This document shows, piece after piece, positions 35,140 to 44,714 of a DNA stretch of 64,000 nucleotides. Origin of the DNA: Bradyrhizobium yuanmingense (GTDB taxonomy: Bacteria > Pseudomonadota > Alphaproteobacteria > Rhizobiales > Xanthobacteraceae); contig NZ_JARFML010000025.1 in NCBI RefSeq assembly GCF_029167105.1, positions 59,344 to 123,343 on the forward strand, written 5' to 3'. The notes below the pieces were generated by a model that had not been told where the DNA came from, did not search any database, and saw nothing but the letters and a program-made list of their open reading frames with translations. The translations under genes and the position numbers were made by a program. Position 1 is the stretch's first letter, and each line of letters starts with the position of its first letter.

Positions 35140-36642
35140 TCATTCTGCAGCCAAGAGGCTCGGCTTGGGGACATCCTTCCAGGGCGCCTTCAACTTCTTC
35201 CAGATGGGCGAATTGACGGCCATGTCCATATCGCGCGCGAAGACCGCAAAACCGTCATAGCCGTGATATGGGCCGGAATAGTCCCAGGAGTGCATCTGCC
35301 TGAACGGCACACCCATTTTCTGGAAGACGTACTTCTCCTTGATGCCTGACCCGACCAGGTCGGGCTGGAGTTTCTCGACGAAGCGCTCGAACTCGTAGCC
35401 ATTGACGTCGTCGTAGATGAGCGTGCTGTCCTTCACGTAGTGCTGGGCGGTACGCTGATAGTCGTCATTGTGGCCAAACTCATATCCCGTGCCGATGACT
35501 TCCATGCCGAGATCCTCATATGCGCCGATCACATGACGAGGGCGCAGTCCGCCGACGAACAGCATCACGGTCTTCCCTTGGAGGCGGGGCCTGTACTTTG
35601 CGGTCACGGCATTCACCAGCGGCTGGTACTTCTCGATTACCCGCTCGGCGCCCTCTCTGATTTTGTCATCGAAATAGCTGGCGATCTTGCGCAATGATTC
35701 CGCGATTTTGGACGGTCCGAAAAAGTTGTATTCGCACCAGGGAATGCCGAACTTCTCTTCCATGTGGCGCGAGATGTAATTCATCGAGCGGTAGCAATGC
35801 AGAATGTTGAGCTTTGCCTTCGGCGTTGCCTCGAGCTCGGCTAGCGAGCCGTCGCCGGACCATTGCGCAATTACGCGTAAACCCATTTCCTCCAGCAGAA
35901 TTCGAGACGACCAGGCATCGCCGCCGATATTGTAGTCGCCGATGATCGCGACATCGTACGGGGTCGGCTCGAATCTCGGCTTGCTGTCGGGCCCGTTCTT
36001 ATCAAATATCCAATCCCGCACCGCATCGTTGGCAATGTGGTGGCCAAGCGATTGGGACACGCCACGAAAGCCCTCGCAGCGTACCGGCACGATGGTCTTG
36101 CCGTCATATTCCTTAGATTTTGCTCGCGACACCGCCTCAATGTCATCGCCGATCAAGCCAATCGGGCACTCCGATTGGACGGTGATGCCGTTGTTGAGCG
36201 GGAACAGCTCCTGGACTTCGTCAATGATTTTATTGAGCTTCTTGTCTCCGCCGAACACGATATCCTTTTCCTGAAAGTCGGAGGTAAACTGCAACGTCAC
36301 GAACGTATCTATCCCCGTGGTACCGACGTAATAATTGCGACGCGAGCCCCACGAATACTGGCCACAACCGACTGGACCGTGGCTGATATGGACCATGTCC
36401 TTGATGGGTCCCCAGACCACACCCTTCGAACCCGCGTAGGCGCAGCCTCGAATTGTCATCACGCCGGGTATTGATTTCAGGTTCGATTTGACCCCGCAGT
36501 CCGATTTTCCCGCCTCGTGGACATTGAGGTGCTTGGCGCGACGTTTTGCGGTCTTCTCCGGATAGACCTTCAATACCTCCTCGATCAGCTCCTTATTCCG
36601 CGCTCTGATTTCCGAGATGCTCTGGGTCGTTGCGAGACTCAT
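35140..36642 (-). CDS. nifD: nitrogenase MoFe protein alpha chain NifD
   Basis: A 500-residue NifD, the usual Bradyrhizobium length. P-cluster cysteines lie in CGVKSNLKSIPG, RGCAYAGSKG and GPVGCGQYSW; the FeMo-co histidine is in MHSWDYSGPYHGYDGF. The start at 36642 (MSLATTQSISEI) lies 54 bases after a perfect sigma-54 promoter; the longer frame would include that promoter. First gene of nifDKENX. Confidence 0.99.
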   Translation of the reverse strand: MSLATTQSISEIRARNKELIEEVLKVYPEKTAKRRAKHLNVHEAGKSDCGVKSNLKSIPGVMTIRGCAYAGSKGVVWGPIKDMVHISHGPVGCGQYSWGSRRNYYVGTTGIDTFVTLQFTSDFQEKDIVFGGDKKLNKIIDEVQELFPLNNGITVQSECPIGLIGDDIEAVSRAKSKEYDGKTIVPVRCEGFRGVSQSLGHHIANDAVRDWIFDKNGPDSKPRFEPTPYDVAIIGDYNIGGDAWSSRILLEEMGLRVIAQWSGDGSLAELEATPKAKLNILHCYRSMNYISRHMEEKFGIPWCEYNFFGPSKIAESLRKIASYFDDKIREGAERVIEKYQPLVNAVTAKYRPRLQGKTVMLFVGGLRPRHVIGAYEDLGMEVIGTGYEFGHNDDYQRTAQHYVKDSTLIYDDVNGYEFERFVEKLQPDLVGSGIKEKYVFQKMGVPFRQMHSWDYSGPYHGYDGFAVFARDMDMAVNSPIWKKLKAPWKDVPKPSLLAAE

Positions 36643-36696
36643 GCCGATGTCCTTCGAAGCTTTCCTGTTGCAATAGGGGCCACTCGGCCACGTTTC

Positions 36697-36712
36697 TGCA
36701 ACGAGCATGCCA
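36697..36712 (-). promoter_or_regulatory. sigma-54 promoter of nifDKENX
   Basis: TGGCATGCTCGTTGCA on the minus strand is a perfect consensus match. Confidence 0.92.
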
Positions 36713-36774
36713 GCGCCGCGGAAAGAGTAAACGAGCGGATTTGGAATGGGTTTTCGCCTCGCGCCACTGCGTTT

Positions 36775-36790
36775 TGTTGCGAATGCGACA
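36775..36790 (-). promoter_or_regulatory. NifA upstream activator sequence of nifD
   Basis: TGT-N10-ACA, 63 bases upstream of the -24 element. Confidence 0.85.
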
Positions 36791-37314
36791 AAGCGCATTG
36801 AAGATCAGTCCTCATACCTCAGTTAGAAACAGAACAGTCGCGGTTCACGCTACGACATCACAGCGATTCTCCACTGAAGGTGCGGTATCTGGCGGACCTT
36901 GCCTGTTTGCAGCACATCTGAAGCGAACCAGAAAAGGACCGGCATGAGCCAATCTAGCTCCCTCGTCACCTTCCATCTTTGCTAAGCCCTTCTCAGCCGC
37001 TGTCCAGATGATGCGTAAGCACCTGATGCTCCTGCGCTACTTCGCGAGTACACGATCAACGCATCTGTTGGCTTGCTAGCTACCTGTGCTGCCGGCCGCG
37101 ATAACGTTTTCTAGCCTGATGCCGTTCGCGCGCTTACCGATTTGCAGATAGACGCGTGCCAAGCCTGTTGTCAAAGATCCGGTTGCGACGTTAATGATCT
37201 GGATCGAATGTCTCGTCGCTCGGTGAACGTGATCACAACGCCGCCCGTCACCATCGCGGTTTGAGCGAGACCATCGCGTCAGTCGTAATCGGCAACACAA
37301 GCGTAGCCATCGCG
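36791..37314. other. intergenic stretch beyond the nifD promoter
   Basis: No gene recognised. The minus-strand frame 37076-37318 may carry further decayed suf-operon sequence following the sufC remnant, but no motif is clear. Confidence 0.4.
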
Positions 37315-37795
37315 TCATTGACTGACTTCCTCAGAACCGCGTTGCTGCGACCGCAGATCGCCCCCTCTTTCGCAGTTGGCGGCATCAGACCGGCTCGGTG
37401 CGAACATGCGATCGACCATCACTAACTTTGATCGCCTTCCGGAGCGCCGCTCGCTCACCCGCAACCTATGCCGCGCGAGGCAGCTGCATTGAGCGTTGAG
37501 CGTCGCGCGCAAGACGTTTATCGTGATGACGCCTGGCATTCTATCAGTTGTTAGGAATTGAGAAATACGCTCATGGCGGCGCCCTGCTTCCGCCTCCATC
37601 GCGAGCAGGTCTTCGCGCTTCAACAGGATTTGGCCGGCGGTTAGCTCGCAGCCCGGCTCGCCCGCGATAGTTCGGCTTGCCCGGCCATGATCGCGTGCAT
37701 CTGGCCCGCATTGACGGTGAGATCGAGCCAGCAGAGATCGCGGCGCTCGGCACGAACATGCAAATCAAAATTCGAGTAGCTCGATTCTACCAATC
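37315..37795 (-). pseudogene. sufC: sufC (Fe-S assembly ATPase) remnant
   Basis: Immediately downstream of sufB, pieces of a SufC-like ABC ATPase appear in shifted frames: FDLHVRAERRDLCWLDLTVN then AGQMHAIM (start of the family), GKPNY in another frame, and KREDLLAMEAEAG with MPGVITINVLRATLNAQ (corresponding to the PGVATM...LRTALNAQ block). The Walker A motif is deleted, and stops and frameshifts interrupt it. It is certainly non-functional; a chromosomal SufC must serve if SufB here is active. Confidence 0.7.
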
Positions 37796-37854
37796 CCCGA
37801 ATACGTCATCGAAAACAGCTGAGCTGCGTTCAGCAGGGCTCGCGGACCATGCAG

Positions 37855-39345
37855 TCATCGGACCGAGGCCTCGAGCGAGATCGAGATCAACCTCTGCGCT
37901 TCCACTGCGAGCTCCAGGGGCAATTTCCGTAATACGTCGTTGGCGAAGCCATTGACGATGAGGCCAATGGCCGCCTCCTGCGAAATCCCGCGCTGGATGC
38001 AGTAGAACAGCACGTCCTCGGAGATCTTAGAGATCGTGGCCTCGTGCTCGATCGTCGCCGAGGAGTTCTTCGCATCGATGTAAGGCACAGTGTGCGCACC
38101 AGACTTGTCGCCGATTAGAAGCGAATTGCAGGCGGTATGGCTGCACGCACCTGTGGACTTGAGGTGAGCGCTGACAAGGCCGCGATAGGTGTTCTGAGAT
38201 CTGCCGGTGGCGATACGCTTGTGGACGATCCGGCTCGACGTGTTCCTGCCGAGGTGGATCATTTTGCTGCCGCTATCGACCTGCTGAAAACCGGCCGAAA
38301 TCGCGATCGAGTAGAACTCGCCCTTCGAGTTGTCGCCGCGAAGGATGCAGGTCGGATTCTTCCACGTCGTGGCAGATCCCGTCTCCACCTGCGTCCAGGA
38401 AATTTTCGAATTCTTGCCGCGGCAGTCGCAACGCTTGGTGACGAAATTGTAGATGCCGACCTTGTCCTCGGACTTGCCAGGGTAGCCATTTTGCACTGTC
38501 GAATACTTGATCTCGGCATCATCAAGCACGACGAGCTCGACAACTGCAGCATGCAGCTGATTCTTGTCACGCTCCCGCGCAGTGCAGCCTTCTAGATAGC
38601 TTACGTAGGAGCCCTTGTCGGCGATGATCAGAGTGCGCTCGAACTGACCGGTGTTGTGCCCGTTCCGGAAATAGGCCGACAGTTCCATCTGGCAGCGGAC
38701 GCCTGGCGGCACGTAGACGAACGAGCCGTCAGAGAAGACCGCCGAGTTCAATCTAGCGAAAAAATTGTCGGAAATCGGCACCACGCTGCCGAGATACCTC
38801 TGAACCAGTTCGGGATGCTCGCCGATCGCCTCCGAGATCGGCATGAAAATTACCCCTTCCTTCTTCAGCTCTTCTCGGAACCTGGTGTCGACCGAAAGCG
38901 AGTCGAAGGGGGTATTGACCGCGATCGTGCGATTCGCTGAAGGTTCGGCGCGGCTCAGCTCTACACCCTCCAGGTTCGCGACCACGCGAAACGGATCGCC
39001 CCGCTTCTCGGAGGTCTTGAGCGGTTCCGGATCAATCTCGTCGCTCGACGACACCCTCTTTTTCGGTTTCGGCAGCACAAGATTGGCGATGTCCTGGTAG
39101 TCGAGCTTGGGATCGTTAACACGCGCCCAGGTCGGCTCGGTCATGATCAGCCAGCGGCGGAAGGCCTCCAGCCGCCACTCCAGCATCCAGGCGGGCTCGT
39201 TGTTTTTCGCGGATATGACGCGGACGGTGTCTTCCGACAGCCCCCTCCGAGCCTTATCGGACTCGATCCGCGCTTCAAAACCATATCGAGACTGGTTGAC
39301 ATCGATGATCAGGACCCGCTCAACGGTCGTATGAACAGCTACCAT
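37855..39345 (-). CDS. sufB: Fe-S cluster scaffold SufB
   Basis: A 496-residue SufB. It begins MVAVHTTVERVLIIDVNQSRYGFE, matching the family start; the frame extends 29 codons upstream without family similarity. Conserved blocks include PPGVRCQMELSAYFR, GKNSKISWTQVETGSATTWKNP and SLLIGDKSGAHTVPY, with the terminal VNGFANDVL. SufB with SufC and SufD builds 4Fe-4S clusters. This symbiotic copy lacks sufD and has only a decayed sufC, so it is either a helper paralogue or on the way to loss. Confidence 0.93.
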   Translation of the reverse strand: MVAVHTTVERVLIIDVNQSRYGFEARIESDKARRGLSEDTVRVISAKNNEPAWMLEWRLEAFRRWLIMTEPTWARVNDPKLDYQDIANLVLPKPKKRVSSSDEIDPEPLKTSEKRGDPFRVVANLEGVELSRAEPSANRTIAVNTPFDSLSVDTRFREELKKEGVIFMPISEAIGEHPELVQRYLGSVVPISDNFFARLNSAVFSDGSFVYVPPGVRCQMELSAYFRNGHNTGQFERTLIIADKGSYVSYLEGCTARERDKNQLHAAVVELVVLDDAEIKYSTVQNGYPGKSEDKVGIYNFVTKRCDCRGKNSKISWTQVETGSATTWKNPTCILRGDNSKGEFYSIAISAGFQQVDSGSKMIHLGRNTSSRIVHKRIATGRSQNTYRGLVSAHLKSTGACSHTACNSLLIGDKSGAHTVPYIDAKNSSATIEHEATISKISEDVLFYCIQRGISQEAAIGLIVNGFANDVLRKLPLELAVEAQRLISISLEASVR

Positions 39346-39542
39346 TGCCTGCTCTGCCTGTGCGAGGACGAGCTTGGCCAGTTCGGGCGATGGCGGCGGT
39401 GTGCTTGGTTCGCTACAAAGGCGATCCGGCAAGTCACCAGCTCGGGGTTCGCAACCGGCGCGATCAGGCGACTGATTACTAAAGTGGCCGGGGATGGCGC
39501 CTCAACCCTACCATGTGCTGCGGCCCCCCACATCGGCTGCCT

Positions 39543-39737
39543 CTATGCCGGCACGCAGGTGTCGGGCACCGGGCACACAACGGCGCATTGTGGCGTCTCG
39601 AAATGCCCCTTACATCGGGTGCACTTCGTCGGATTGATCACATACACGTCGTTCTTCAGGCTGATTGCGGCGTTAGGACATTCGAACTCACATGCGCCGC
39701 AGACGGTGCACTGGGACGCGATTATCTTGTAAGTCAT
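39543..39737 (-). CDS. 2[4Fe-4S] ferredoxin (FdxN-like)
   Basis: A 64-residue ferredoxin: CTVCGACEFECPN and CTRCKGHFETPQCAVVCPVPDTC. It is clearly a paralogue of the ferredoxin after nifB. The ATG at 39737 is preferred over the codon before it. It heads the sufB transcript and has a NifA site upstream. Confidence 0.92.
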   Translation of the reverse strand: MTYKIIASQCTVCGACEFECPNAAISLKNDVYVINPTKCTRCKGHFETPQCAVVCPVPDTCVPA

Positions 39738-39779
39738 CACTGCAATTCCGTCAGCAGGAGTGCGGGACAGCTTCTTAGC

Positions 39780-39795
39780 TTCAAGTGTCGTGCCA
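39780..39795 (-). promoter_or_regulatory. sigma-54-like promoter of fdx-sufB
   Basis: TGGCACGACACTTGAA has a perfect -24 half; the -12 half is TTGA rather than TTGC. The NifA site 42 bases further upstream supports it. Confidence 0.55.
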
Positions 39796-39836
39796 AACTA
39801 CCGAGGCTTGGTTTATCTTGATTATTTTGCGTCGAA

Positions 39837-39852
39837 TGTCACCGGTTCGACA
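39837..39852 (-). promoter_or_regulatory. NifA upstream activator sequence of fdx-sufB
   Basis: TGT-N10-ACA; a second near match (TGT-N10-ACG) follows 17 bases later. Confidence 0.65.
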
Positions 39853-40218
39853 GTGTGTCGCAAGCCCGACGGTTGGCATCACACATCTTCATGTCAGTGC
39901 CGCACTTTTCTCACCTGCGCCTGTGCGGAGTGAGTCAACCAGACTAGGCACATACTGAAGAGATTGCATGGCGCCAAGGTCTTGGTTTTCGTGCGGCTCT
40001 TCGAGGATGTGCTTCGCCGCGATCGCTTTGTCGTTTTGACGGTGCCAATCTCAAAACCGCCGACCAGGAACAGCTCTTAAGCCAGTCGTTAACAAAAGAA
40101 GATCCTTTAGAAACGAACAGTACTGGAGATTGCTCGCGCAGAGACTGGTACCGCTACACATGAAAAGGCGCTATGCAGAAATGGATCAATACAAAATCCT
40201 ACTCAGTAGATTGATGAT
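39853..40218. other. intergenic stretch, nothing recognised
   Basis: No gene between the fdx-sufB regulatory region and the ald terminator. Confidence 0.5.
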
Positions 40219-40251
40219 AAAAAAAATGGGCCACTCCGAACGAAGTGGCCC
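40219..40251 (-). terminator. rho-independent terminator of ald
   Basis: On the minus strand GGGCCACT and AGTGGCCC form a perfect 8-bp stem around an 8-base loop, followed by ATTTTTTTT. Confidence 0.85.
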
Positions 40252-40287
40252 AAGTCAGGGAGGAAACGCCCGTACGGGCCTCTGGGA

Positions 40288-41400
40288 TCAGGCCGCAGCC
40301 TGTTCGATCGGTGAGAAGGGCAGACCGAGACTCTCGGCGACGGCCCTATAAGTCAGCCGGCCTCGATGGACGTTCAGGCCCGCGCGAAGGTGCGGGTTTT
40401 CGAGGACGGCCGAAAAACCCTTATTGGCTAGAGCCAAACCAAATGGCAGGGTGGCGTTATTCAATGCCTGGCTTGAGGTGAGCGGGACAGCCCCGGGCAT
40501 ATTGGCCACACAGTAATGAATGACGCCGTCCACTTTGTAAGTTGGGTCGGCGTGGGTCGTCGCGTGAGATGTCTCAAAGCATCCGCCCTGATCAATCGCG
40601 ACATCGACGATCACCGCACCGTCGCGCATTGAGCTCAACACGCCGCGGCTGACCAGTTTTGGGGCGCTCGCTCCGGGAACTAGCACGGCACCGATGACCA
40701 CGTCGGCCGCCAGGACCTCATCCTCCACCGAGTCAATCGTTGAGAATCTGGTTCGAACCCGCCCGCCGAATAGCTCGTCAAGCTCGCGCAGCCGAGGGAT
40801 CGATCGGTCAATAACCGTGACCTCGGCACCCAAACCGACAGCCATGCGCGCCGCATGGGTACCAACTACGCCGCCGCCAATCACGACGATACGAGCCGGT
40901 TGCACACCGGGCACACCACCTATCAAGAGCCCACGCCCGCCTGAATACCGCTTTAGGGCGCTACCTGCCGCTTCGATCGCAAGCCTGCCCGCGACCTCGC
41001 TCATCGGCGCCAGCAGCGGCAGACCGCCATGCGCGTCGGTCACGGTCTCATAGGCGATTGCGGTGCACCCAGAGTTCAGCAGGCCCTTGGCCTGCTCCGG
41101 GTCCGGCGCCAGATGCAGATAGGTGAAGAGGATCTGATTCTCACGCAGTTGCGTCCATTCGGACGGTTGGGGCTCCTTCACCTTTACGATCATCTCGCTC
41201 GATGCAAATATCTCGCGCGCGGAATCCAGAATCGTTGCGCCAGCCTTGCGATAATCGTTGTCGGTTGCGCCGATGCCGGCGCCGGCATCAGTCTCCACCA
41301 CCACATTATGACCGGCAGCCACATATTCGCGCACAGCCCCAGGGGTTAGGCCCACACGATATTCGTGTGCCTTGATTTCCTTGGGAACACCGACCTTCAT
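40288..41400 (-). CDS. ald: alanine dehydrogenase
   Basis: A 370-residue L-alanine dehydrogenase that interconverts pyruvate, ammonia and alanine with NAD(H). The N-terminal MKVGVPKEIKAHEYRVGLTP, the Rossmann motif IVVIGGGVVGTHAARMAVGLGA and VIVDVAIDQGGCFETS are conserved. ATG 41400 gives the family start. In bacteroids this enzyme can account for alanine release. It is monocistronic with a strong terminator; no sigma-54 promoter was seen. Confidence 0.96.
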   Translation of the reverse strand: MKVGVPKEIKAHEYRVGLTPGAVREYVAAGHNVVVETDAGAGIGATDNDYRKAGATILDSAREIFASSEMIVKVKEPQPSEWTQLRENQILFTYLHLAPDPEQAKGLLNSGCTAIAYETVTDAHGGLPLLAPMSEVAGRLAIEAAGSALKRYSGGRGLLIGGVPGVQPARIVVIGGGVVGTHAARMAVGLGAEVTVIDRSIPRLRELDELFGGRVRTRFSTIDSVEDEVLAADVVIGAVLVPGASAPKLVSRGVLSSMRDGAVIVDVAIDQGGCFETSHATTHADPTYKVDGVIHYCVANMPGAVPLTSSQALNNATLPFGLALANKGFSAVLENPHLRAGLNVHRGRLTYRAVAESLGLPFSPIEQAAA

Positions 41401-42300
41401 TTGCATTCTCCCTGCCTGTAGCGCCCCTTTCTAATCGGAAGAGCTCTGCGATATTGCGAAGCGAACACGCAAATCGCGCCGAAATTCAGCGATCTTTGGT
41501 CTGGGTGCGCAGGATTCCAAACACGTACCGACGCATCCCAAAAGCCTACAAAAGTGCGATTTGGCGCGCGGATCAGCCCCCGGACATGAAGCGAATAGAG
41601 CGTCAAGCGGCCGTCATTGGGACTGGGAGGACACCATAGGGTTTATCGGAATGATCTTTAGCTTTTTGATCTCCGTGCCAACGTCCTGTCCCGCCTCCGG
41701 ACATCCCTTGATCTCGGGGTGGCCGGCCTATGGACGTCCTTGCCATTTTGATCTGTTAAGAATTCGATTAGCCCCTCACGATCATGCACGGCAACTAGCA
41801 AAGACTTATTGGTATCCTGTCGAGCCCCGATGATGCTGATGCGTCCACAGTGAGGCCATGGCGATTACTGCGAACTCGCGGCGCAGCAAGGTGATGAGGT
41901 CGGTCAAACATGGGATAGTGTCTTGTTTATCGGCAGAGCCCGCTCGCCTGCCACCCTTCAAGACGCCCCGTTCGAACGAGGCATTGATCTGTGCGCCTGT
42001 CATTCAGCTGATCGCTATATCTGCTTTCCTTCGCACATTCCGTTCGCCTGGAGTGACAATCGAAGGAAGCTTTGTCTCCTCGCGACCGATGCTGAATAGG
42101 TCGCTCTGGGCAAAACCGGTCAGATCTCGGCATATTGTGCGATGCCTCAGCTGACTATTTGAATTGCTCGAGAGACAAGTTGAGCTCCGCACGGTCGCCA
42201 AGTCCGGTTCGACTGGCCGGCGCCAATGCAGATGGGCAAGATTAAGGTTTGTCTCGCCCAATTGGACTGAGTACATCCAAGCAGGGTCGCGCTGGCATGA
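41401..42300. other. ald-hypE intergenic region
   Basis: About 900 bases with only conflicting short frames. In the related B. diazoefficiens cluster hoxX and hoxA follow hypE; no recognisable piece of either is visible here. Confidence 0.5.
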
Positions 42301-43341
42301 TCAGCAGATTCTGGGTAGTTGCTCCCCCGACAGCCAATCGGCAATTCTTACACCGCCAACGCTGGTCGCAATCTGAACGAAGTGATGATCGTCAGCTATG
42401 GCCTCGCCGATATCAGCCGCATCACACCCGAGCCGGTGAGCCTTCATGGCTGCAAGCACGGCATCGGCCATATCAGGCGCCACAATTGCAACGAGCTTCC
42501 CCTCGTTGGCGAGGTGGAGCGGATCAAGCCCGAGGAGTTCGCAGGCGGCGGCGACCTCAGGCTTGACCGGAATGGCATTCTCCTGCAGCCGGAACCCAAG
42601 GCCGGACTGATGCGCAATCTCATTGAGCGTGGCGGCAAGACCACCGCGCGTGGGATCGCGCATCACTCGAATGCCGCCGCCGCCGGCCCCAACCATAACG
42701 GCGACGAGATCATGGAGCGCTGCGGAATCTGAGATGATCTGGGTCTGGAATGCGAGGTTCTGACGTCTTGACATGATCGCCACGCCATGCTCGCCGAGGC
42801 TGCCGGAGACCAGCACCCGGTCGCCGGCCCTTGCCTTCTCGGCCGAGAGATCCAGCCCATCGGCCAAAAACCCGACCCCGGTCGTTGAAATAAACAGGCC
42901 ATCCGCTTTGCCGCGTTCGACCACCTTGGTATCACCCGTGATGATGTAAACGCCGGCGCCCCGGGCCGCCTCCCCCATCGAATCCGCGATTGACTTCAGA
43001 TCGAGGAGGCGAAAGCCCTCCTCAATGATAAAGCTCGCCGAAAGATATTGCGGCCGTGCGCCAGCCATCGCGACATCATTGATTGTGCCGTGCACCGCGA
43101 GCGAGCCGATATTGCCGCCAGGAAAGAATAGCGGAGAAACAACATATGCGTCGGTTGACATTACCATCCTGCCTGTGCCGACATTGAAAGCCGACTGATC
43201 ATTGCGGCGGGCGAGCCATTTATTGCCAAACGCCTGATGGAACAGACCGGAGATAAGCTGCTCCATGTCGCGCCCCCCGGAACCGTGGGACAGGTCGACG
43301 CACCCGTTCTCGAGATCAAGCTTGGGCTGATTAACTCTCAT
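42301..43341 (-). CDS. hypE: hydrogenase maturation protein HypE
   Basis: A 346-residue HypE, of the AIR-synthase/ThiL fold. It dehydrates the carbamoyl group on its C-terminal cysteine to a thiocyanate. The N-terminal LSHGSGGRDMEQLI and the terminal PRIC (cysteine last residue) are both present. The ATG at 43341 overlaps the hypD stop by ATGA, deciding the start. Last gene of the hup-hyp run. Confidence 0.97.
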   Translation of the reverse strand: MRVNQPKLDLENGCVDLSHGSGGRDMEQLISGLFHQAFGNKWLARRNDQSAFNVGTGRMVMSTDAYVVSPLFFPGGNIGSLAVHGTINDVAMAGARPQYLSASFIIEEGFRLLDLKSIADSMGEAARGAGVYIITGDTKVVERGKADGLFISTTGVGFLADGLDLSAEKARAGDRVLVSGSLGEHGVAIMSRRQNLAFQTQIISDSAALHDLVAVMVGAGGGGIRVMRDPTRGGLAATLNEIAHQSGLGFRLQENAIPVKPEVAAACELLGLDPLHLANEGKLVAIVAPDMADAVLAAMKAHRLGCDAADIGEAIADDHHFVQIATSVGGVRIADWLSGEQLPRIC

Positions 43342-44480
43342 GACGCTCGCATCACCTGATAAGCGCGATGCCGGCCATACTTCCAATATGCGGCACACGC
43401 GCCTTCCGACGAGACCATACAGGATCCTATGGGAGTTCTCGGCGTGCACACGTTTCCGAAAAGTCTGCAGTCGACAGGCCTCCTCGCGCCGCGCAGAATG
43501 GCCCCGCAATCGCAAGCCGGATTGTCTGCGACGCGCAGCTCGTGAATGGCGAAACGCGCCTCAGCATCGAATTGGGCATAAGCCTTCTTCAACTTGAGTC
43601 CGCTGTTGGGTACGAGCCCGAGCCCGTGCCATTCAAATTGGTCACGCAGTTCGAAAATGTCCGACACCTCCTCCCTGGCGCGTTGATTGCCAGCACGCTT
43701 CACCGCGCGGCTGTATTGGTTCTCGACCTCATATCGGCCATCGTTCACCTGCCGCACCAGCATCAGGATAGCCTGCATTAGATCGAGCGGTTCAAATCCC
43801 GCGATGACGATCGGCTTGCCGAATTCTTCTGCCAGACACTCGTAAGGCTGCGTACCTATGATTGTGCTGACATGCGCAGGCCCGATGAAGCCGCCGATTT
43901 CGGGCAGCCCGGCATTGCGCATATCAGGACTGCCGAGAATGCTGTGCATCGCCGGTGGAGTCAGTACGTGGTTGCAGAACACGCTGAGACCCTTCAGCCG
44001 CTTTTTTTCGGCTATTCGGATCATTACCGCCGTCGCAGGCGTGGTGGTCTCAAATCCAATGGCAAAGAAGACGACCTCGCGATTAGGCGCCTGCTCAGCG
44101 CTCCTGATTGCATCGAGCGTCGAGTAAACCATCCGGATGTCAGCGCCCAGGGCCTTGGCCCGCAACAAGGATTGTCCTTGTGAGCCGGGCACGCGCATCA
44201 GGTCGCCGTAAATACACAGAGTAACTTCCGGTCGTTCGGCGAGCCCGATTGCCATGTCGATTCGGCTGGCGGGGAGAACGCAAACAGGGCAGCCCGGCCC
44301 GTGGATCATGCGGACATTCGCAGGCAGCAGATCTTCAAGTCCATAGCGGAAGATCGCATGCGTGTGTCCGCCGCAAAATTCCATAAACCGGTATGTTTTC
44401 TGGGGATTAGCCTGGGCAGCAATTGCACGCGCGAGCCCCTGGGCGATGGTCCTGTCACGAAATTCTTCGGCATATTTCAT
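43338..44480 (-). CDS. hypD: hydrogenase maturation protein HypD
   Basis: A 380-residue iron-sulfur protein that with HypC assembles the Fe(CN)2CO unit. Motifs CGGHTHAIFRYG, GPGCPVC, and the C-terminal cluster ligands (ACDCGAILRG ... CRLFGNVCTP) are intact. Overlaps hypC by ATGA. Confidence 0.97.
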   Translation of the reverse strand: MKYAEEFRDRTIAQGLARAIAAQANPQKTYRFMEFCGGHTHAIFRYGLEDLLPANVRMIHGPGCPVCVLPASRIDMAIGLAERPEVTLCIYGDLMRVPGSQGQSLLRAKALGADIRMVYSTLDAIRSAEQAPNREVVFFAIGFETTTPATAVMIRIAEKKRLKGLSVFCNHVLTPPAMHSILGSPDMRNAGLPEIGGFIGPAHVSTIIGTQPYECLAEEFGKPIVIAGFEPLDLMQAILMLVRQVNDGRYEVENQYSRAVKRAGNQRAREEVSDIFELRDQFEWHGLGLVPNSGLKLKKAYAQFDAEARFAIHELRVADNPACDCGAILRGARRPVDCRLFGNVCTPRTPIGSCMVSSEGACAAYWKYGRHRAYQVMRAS

Positions 44481-44713
44481 GAGTTGGTCTCCAGCCCGGC
44501 TCTGCCTAGCTCCTGCAGGAGCTTCAGCGTGCGCCTGGCTTCGGCCGCGTCGATTTTGGCAAGGGCGAAGCCGACGTGGACGAGGACGTAGTCCCCCGGG
44601 GCGAGATCCTGTACGAGCGCGATCGATATCTCGATCCTGACGCCGTCGACAGAAACGATTGCCATGTCATTTGGAAGAATTCTTGCGACCTCAGCCGGTA
44701 CTGAGAGACACAT
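44477..44713 (-). CDS. hypC: hydrogenase maturation chaperone HypC
   Basis: A 78-residue HypC starting MCLSVPAEV, with the essential cysteine at position 2. It carries the iron unit from HypD to the large-subunit precursor. It starts 2 bases after hypF ends and overlaps hypD. Confidence 0.96.
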   Translation of the reverse strand: MCLSVPAEVARILPNDMAIVSVDGVRIEISIALVQDLAPGDYVLVHVGFALAKIDAAEARRTLKLLQELGRAGLETNS

Positions 44714-44714
44714 A

